Origin: Marmoricola sp.
GTDB lineage: Bacteria > Actinomycetota > Actinomycetes > Propionibacteriales > Nocardioidaceae
Length of the DNA: 34,340 bases
Assembly: GCF_025965215.1 (NCBI RefSeq)
Contig: NZ_JAOPXI010000050.1
Span: 1-34,340 of the forward strand
Direction of reading: 5' to 3'
Position 1 is the stretch's first letter, and each line of letters opens with the position of its first letter. The translations under genes were made by a program, and so were the position numbers. The notes beneath the pieces are model-generated. The model saw nothing but the letters and a program-made list of their open reading frames with translations, had not been told where the DNA came from and did no database searches. Below, in pieces: positions 32,865 to 34,340 of this stretch.

Positions 32865-33751
32865 TCGAGCCCGCCTGCAGCACCACCAGCCTCAAGGCCG
32901 GCGAGGCGCTGATCGGCACCGCGCCGAACGCGGTCGCCTGGGTGTGCCTTGAGCAGAACGGTCCGTGGGGCGCGAAGGCCTGGACCGACTCCCACCTCGA
33001 CACGGCGCTCGGGCAGAGGATCGAGGCAGCGGCCGACCAGCACGGTGTCCGTCCAGCGTTGATCCGGCGCCCGGGTCGTCATGCAGATCCGGGTACGTCC
33101 GTCGAGCGGCAGGTCCTCATCGCGCACACGCACCCGGACAACCCCTGGCTGCTCGCCGGTCGGGTGACGAGTCCGGAGGCGCTGCTCGACCTGGACTGGG
33201 CTGCGGTCGCCGGAGGGGATGTCGAGGCCGCAGCGCTCCCCGGCCTGACCTGCTCAAGCGACCCGCTGCTGTTGGTCTGCACCAACGGCACGCGGGACAC
33301 GTGTTGCGCGCGCCTGGGCCGACCGGTCGCGTTGGCTGCCTCCGCGGCTCATAGCGACCAGGTCTGGGAGGTCACCCACGCCTCAGGCCACCGGCTGGCA
33401 GCGACCACGGTGCTGCTGCCCTCGGGCACGCTGCACGGCCGGGTGCTCGACGGCACGGCGCTGCTCGACGCCGCCCGGCGCGACGAGCTCGTCCTGGACG
33501 GCTACCGCGGCCGGTCGACGTGGTCGGCAGGTGCCCAGGTCGCCGAGGACCACGTACGCCGGACGGTCGGCATCACCGGGATCGACGACCTGGTCGTCGT
33601 ACCGGACCTCGACGCGTGGACGGTCCGACACCGTGACGGTCGCCGCTGGTGGGTCGCGGTCACCGCGCACGACGAGGGCGAACGCCCCGAGTCGTGCGGC
33701 AAGGTCTCCAAGCCGATCCGGCGGTACGTCGCCAGGACAGTTCAGCGATAG
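32861..33751 (+). CDS. Sucrase/ferredoxin-like (Apd1-type) thioredoxin-fold [2Fe-2S] protein
   Basis: The 296-residue soluble protein belongs to the Suc_Fer-like family. Cys140 and Cys149 (C-x8-C in the VCTNGTRDTCC motif) and His173 and His177 (H-x3-H in THASGH) match the two-Cys, two-His cluster ligands described for yeast Apd1. The C-terminal SCGKVSKPIRRYVA motif is also typical. It probably transfers electrons; partner and substrate are unknown. The ATG overlaps the MFS stop (ATGA), making it the third cistron of the LprG-like/P55-like operon. Confidence 0.88.
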   Translation: MIEPACSTTSLKAGEALIGTAPNAVAWVCLEQNGPWGAKAWTDSHLDTALGQRIEAAADQHGVRPALIRRPGRHADPGTSVERQVLIAHTHPDNPWLLAGRVTSPEALLDLDWAAVAGGDVEAAALPGLTCSSDPLLLVCTNGTRDTCCARLGRPVALAASAAHSDQVWEVTHASGHRLAATTVLLPSGTLHGRVLDGTALLDAARRDELVLDGYRGRSTWSAGAQVAEDHVRRTVGITGIDDLVVVPDLDAWTVRHRDGRRWWVAVTAHDEGERPESCGKVSKPIRRYVARTVQR

Positions 33752-33830
33752 TCCGGAGCAGTTGGCACGCCTTCTGTCGCGTGTTGGGGTGCCAAACGCT
33801 CCGGATTATCCCGCTTCAGGACCGGCCGAC

Positions 33831-33836
33831 TAATCT
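33831..33836 (+). promoter_or_regulatory. -10 box of the carbonic anhydrase gene (leaderless)
   Basis: TAATCT ends seven bases before the GTG at 33844 and is the best TANNNT match in the window. No ribosome site is seen. The gene therefore has its own promoter after the lipoprotein operon. Confidence 0.65.
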
Positions 33837-33843
33837 AACGCCC

Positions 33844-34340
33844 GTGAGTGCAGACTTCGACGATCTCCTGGCCGCCAACCGTGACTTCGCGGACCACTTC
33901 GCCCTCTCGGGCTTCGACGGTGTCGCCCACGCCGGAGTCGCACTGGTCACGTGCATGGACTCGCGCATCGACCCGCTGGGCATGCTCGGCCTGCACGCTG
34001 GCGACGCGAAGATCTTCCGCAATCCCGGAGGCCGGGTGACCGAGCAGGCCCTCGAAGCACTTGTGCTCGGTGTGCACCTGCTCCAGGTCACGCGGATCCT
34101 GATCGTTCCGCACACGCGCTGCGCGATGGCCTCGAACACCGAGGCCGAGCTCCAGGAGAAGATCGGGGAATCGGCCGGGATGGATGCCTCCTGGCACGAG
34201 TTCCACGTCATCAGCGACCAGGTCGCCACGCTCAAGCACGACGTCGCCAAGGTGCGCGCGCACCCGCTGATTCCCGACACGATCCGCGTCGGCGGGTTCA
34301 TGTACGACGTCGACACGGGTCTGCTCGACCAGATCGTCTA
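33844..34340 (+). CDS. Beta-carbonic anhydrase, reaching the window edge
   Basis: The enzyme interconverts CO2 and bicarbonate. Zinc ligands are Cys37 (VTCMDSR, with the Asp39-Arg41 dyad), His90 and Cys93 (PHTRC). Visible are 165 codons plus TA, which could be the first two bases of a stop codon; related mycobacterial enzymes such as Rv1284 have about 163 residues, so the gene is probably complete or almost so. The GTG at 33844 follows TAATCT by seven bases. The motif after the second zinc Cys is AM rather than the usual GM. Confidence 0.92.
   Translation, partial: MSADFDDLLAANRDFADHFALSGFDGVAHAGVALVTCMDSRIDPLGMLGLHAGDAKIFRNPGGRVTEQALEALVLGVHLLQVTRILIVPHTRCAMASNTEAELQEKIGESAGMDASWHEFHVISDQVATLKHDVAKVRAHPLIPDTIRVGGFMYDVDTGLLDQIV

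Overview
The window is a stretch of high-GC actinobacterial chromosome made of core-type genes. Codon third positions are strongly G/C, genes are tightly packed, and many starts are GTG. The gene content and order fit Nocardioidaceae (Nocardioides or a relative). This placement is an inference from gene content and order, because no rRNA or other taxonomic marker is present. I see no prophage, IS element, CRISPR array, tRNA or rRNA gene.

Layout. 1-4158: the 5' three quarters or more of an aconitase gene (minus strand), a 390-bp regulatory intergenic region with a perfect operator-like palindrome, and a soluble PAS-PAS histidine kinase without a response regulator beside it. 4219-13528: a block whose order matches the Mycobacterium tuberculosis Rv2689c-Rv2701c region as I recall it. 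It holds a TrmA/RumA-family RNA methyltransferase, a KimA-type K+ transporter, two TrkA/RCK proteins (CeoB/CeoC type), a dut-DUF3710-OB fold-DUF3159 operon, DUF3093, DUF4235, DUF4193 and suhB. 13528-17853: ferrochelatase, an MFS exporter, a sugar-lactone-oxidase-type flavoenzyme and a TRIC-family channel. 17922-22589: the cell-division regulator SepH, a two-domain fatty acyl-CoA reductase, a rhodanese-type sulfurtransferase and thymidine kinase. 22701-27794 (minus strand): a phosphodiesterase-like enzyme, DUF5998, a Pat-type GNAT/acyl-CoA-synthetase fusion and a DHFR/RibD-like reductase. 27926-34340: a topoisomerase IV A subunit, a three-gene LprG-like lipoprotein / P55-like MFS / Apd1-like ferredoxin operon with overlapping start and stop codons, and a beta-carbonic anhydrase that runs to the window edge.

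How the genes work together. K+ homeostasis (KimA-type transporter plus two RCK proteins), envelope lipid export (LprG-like plus P55-like), nucleotide supply and sanitation (dut, tdk), haem synthesis, DNA topology and septation are the recognisable modules.

The most interesting non-gene structure is of four kinds. (1) A dispersed hairpin repeat built on a GTCGTCGAGCTTGCCGAG-like core occurs three times: twice between convergent genes and once inside an MFS coding region. (2) A two-block repeat lies in two divergent promoter regions (upstream of the KimA-type gene and of dut), and its first block contains the -10 box. (3) At least nine genes carry a TANNNT box 6-9 nt before the start codon, as in leaderless transcription. 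(4) There are strong palindromic operators upstream of acnA, the acyl-CoA reductase and the DHFR-like gene. I did not find a clearly new defence or biosynthetic system. The best candidate for an under-described functional unit is the lipoprotein/MFS/Cys2His2-ferredoxin operon.
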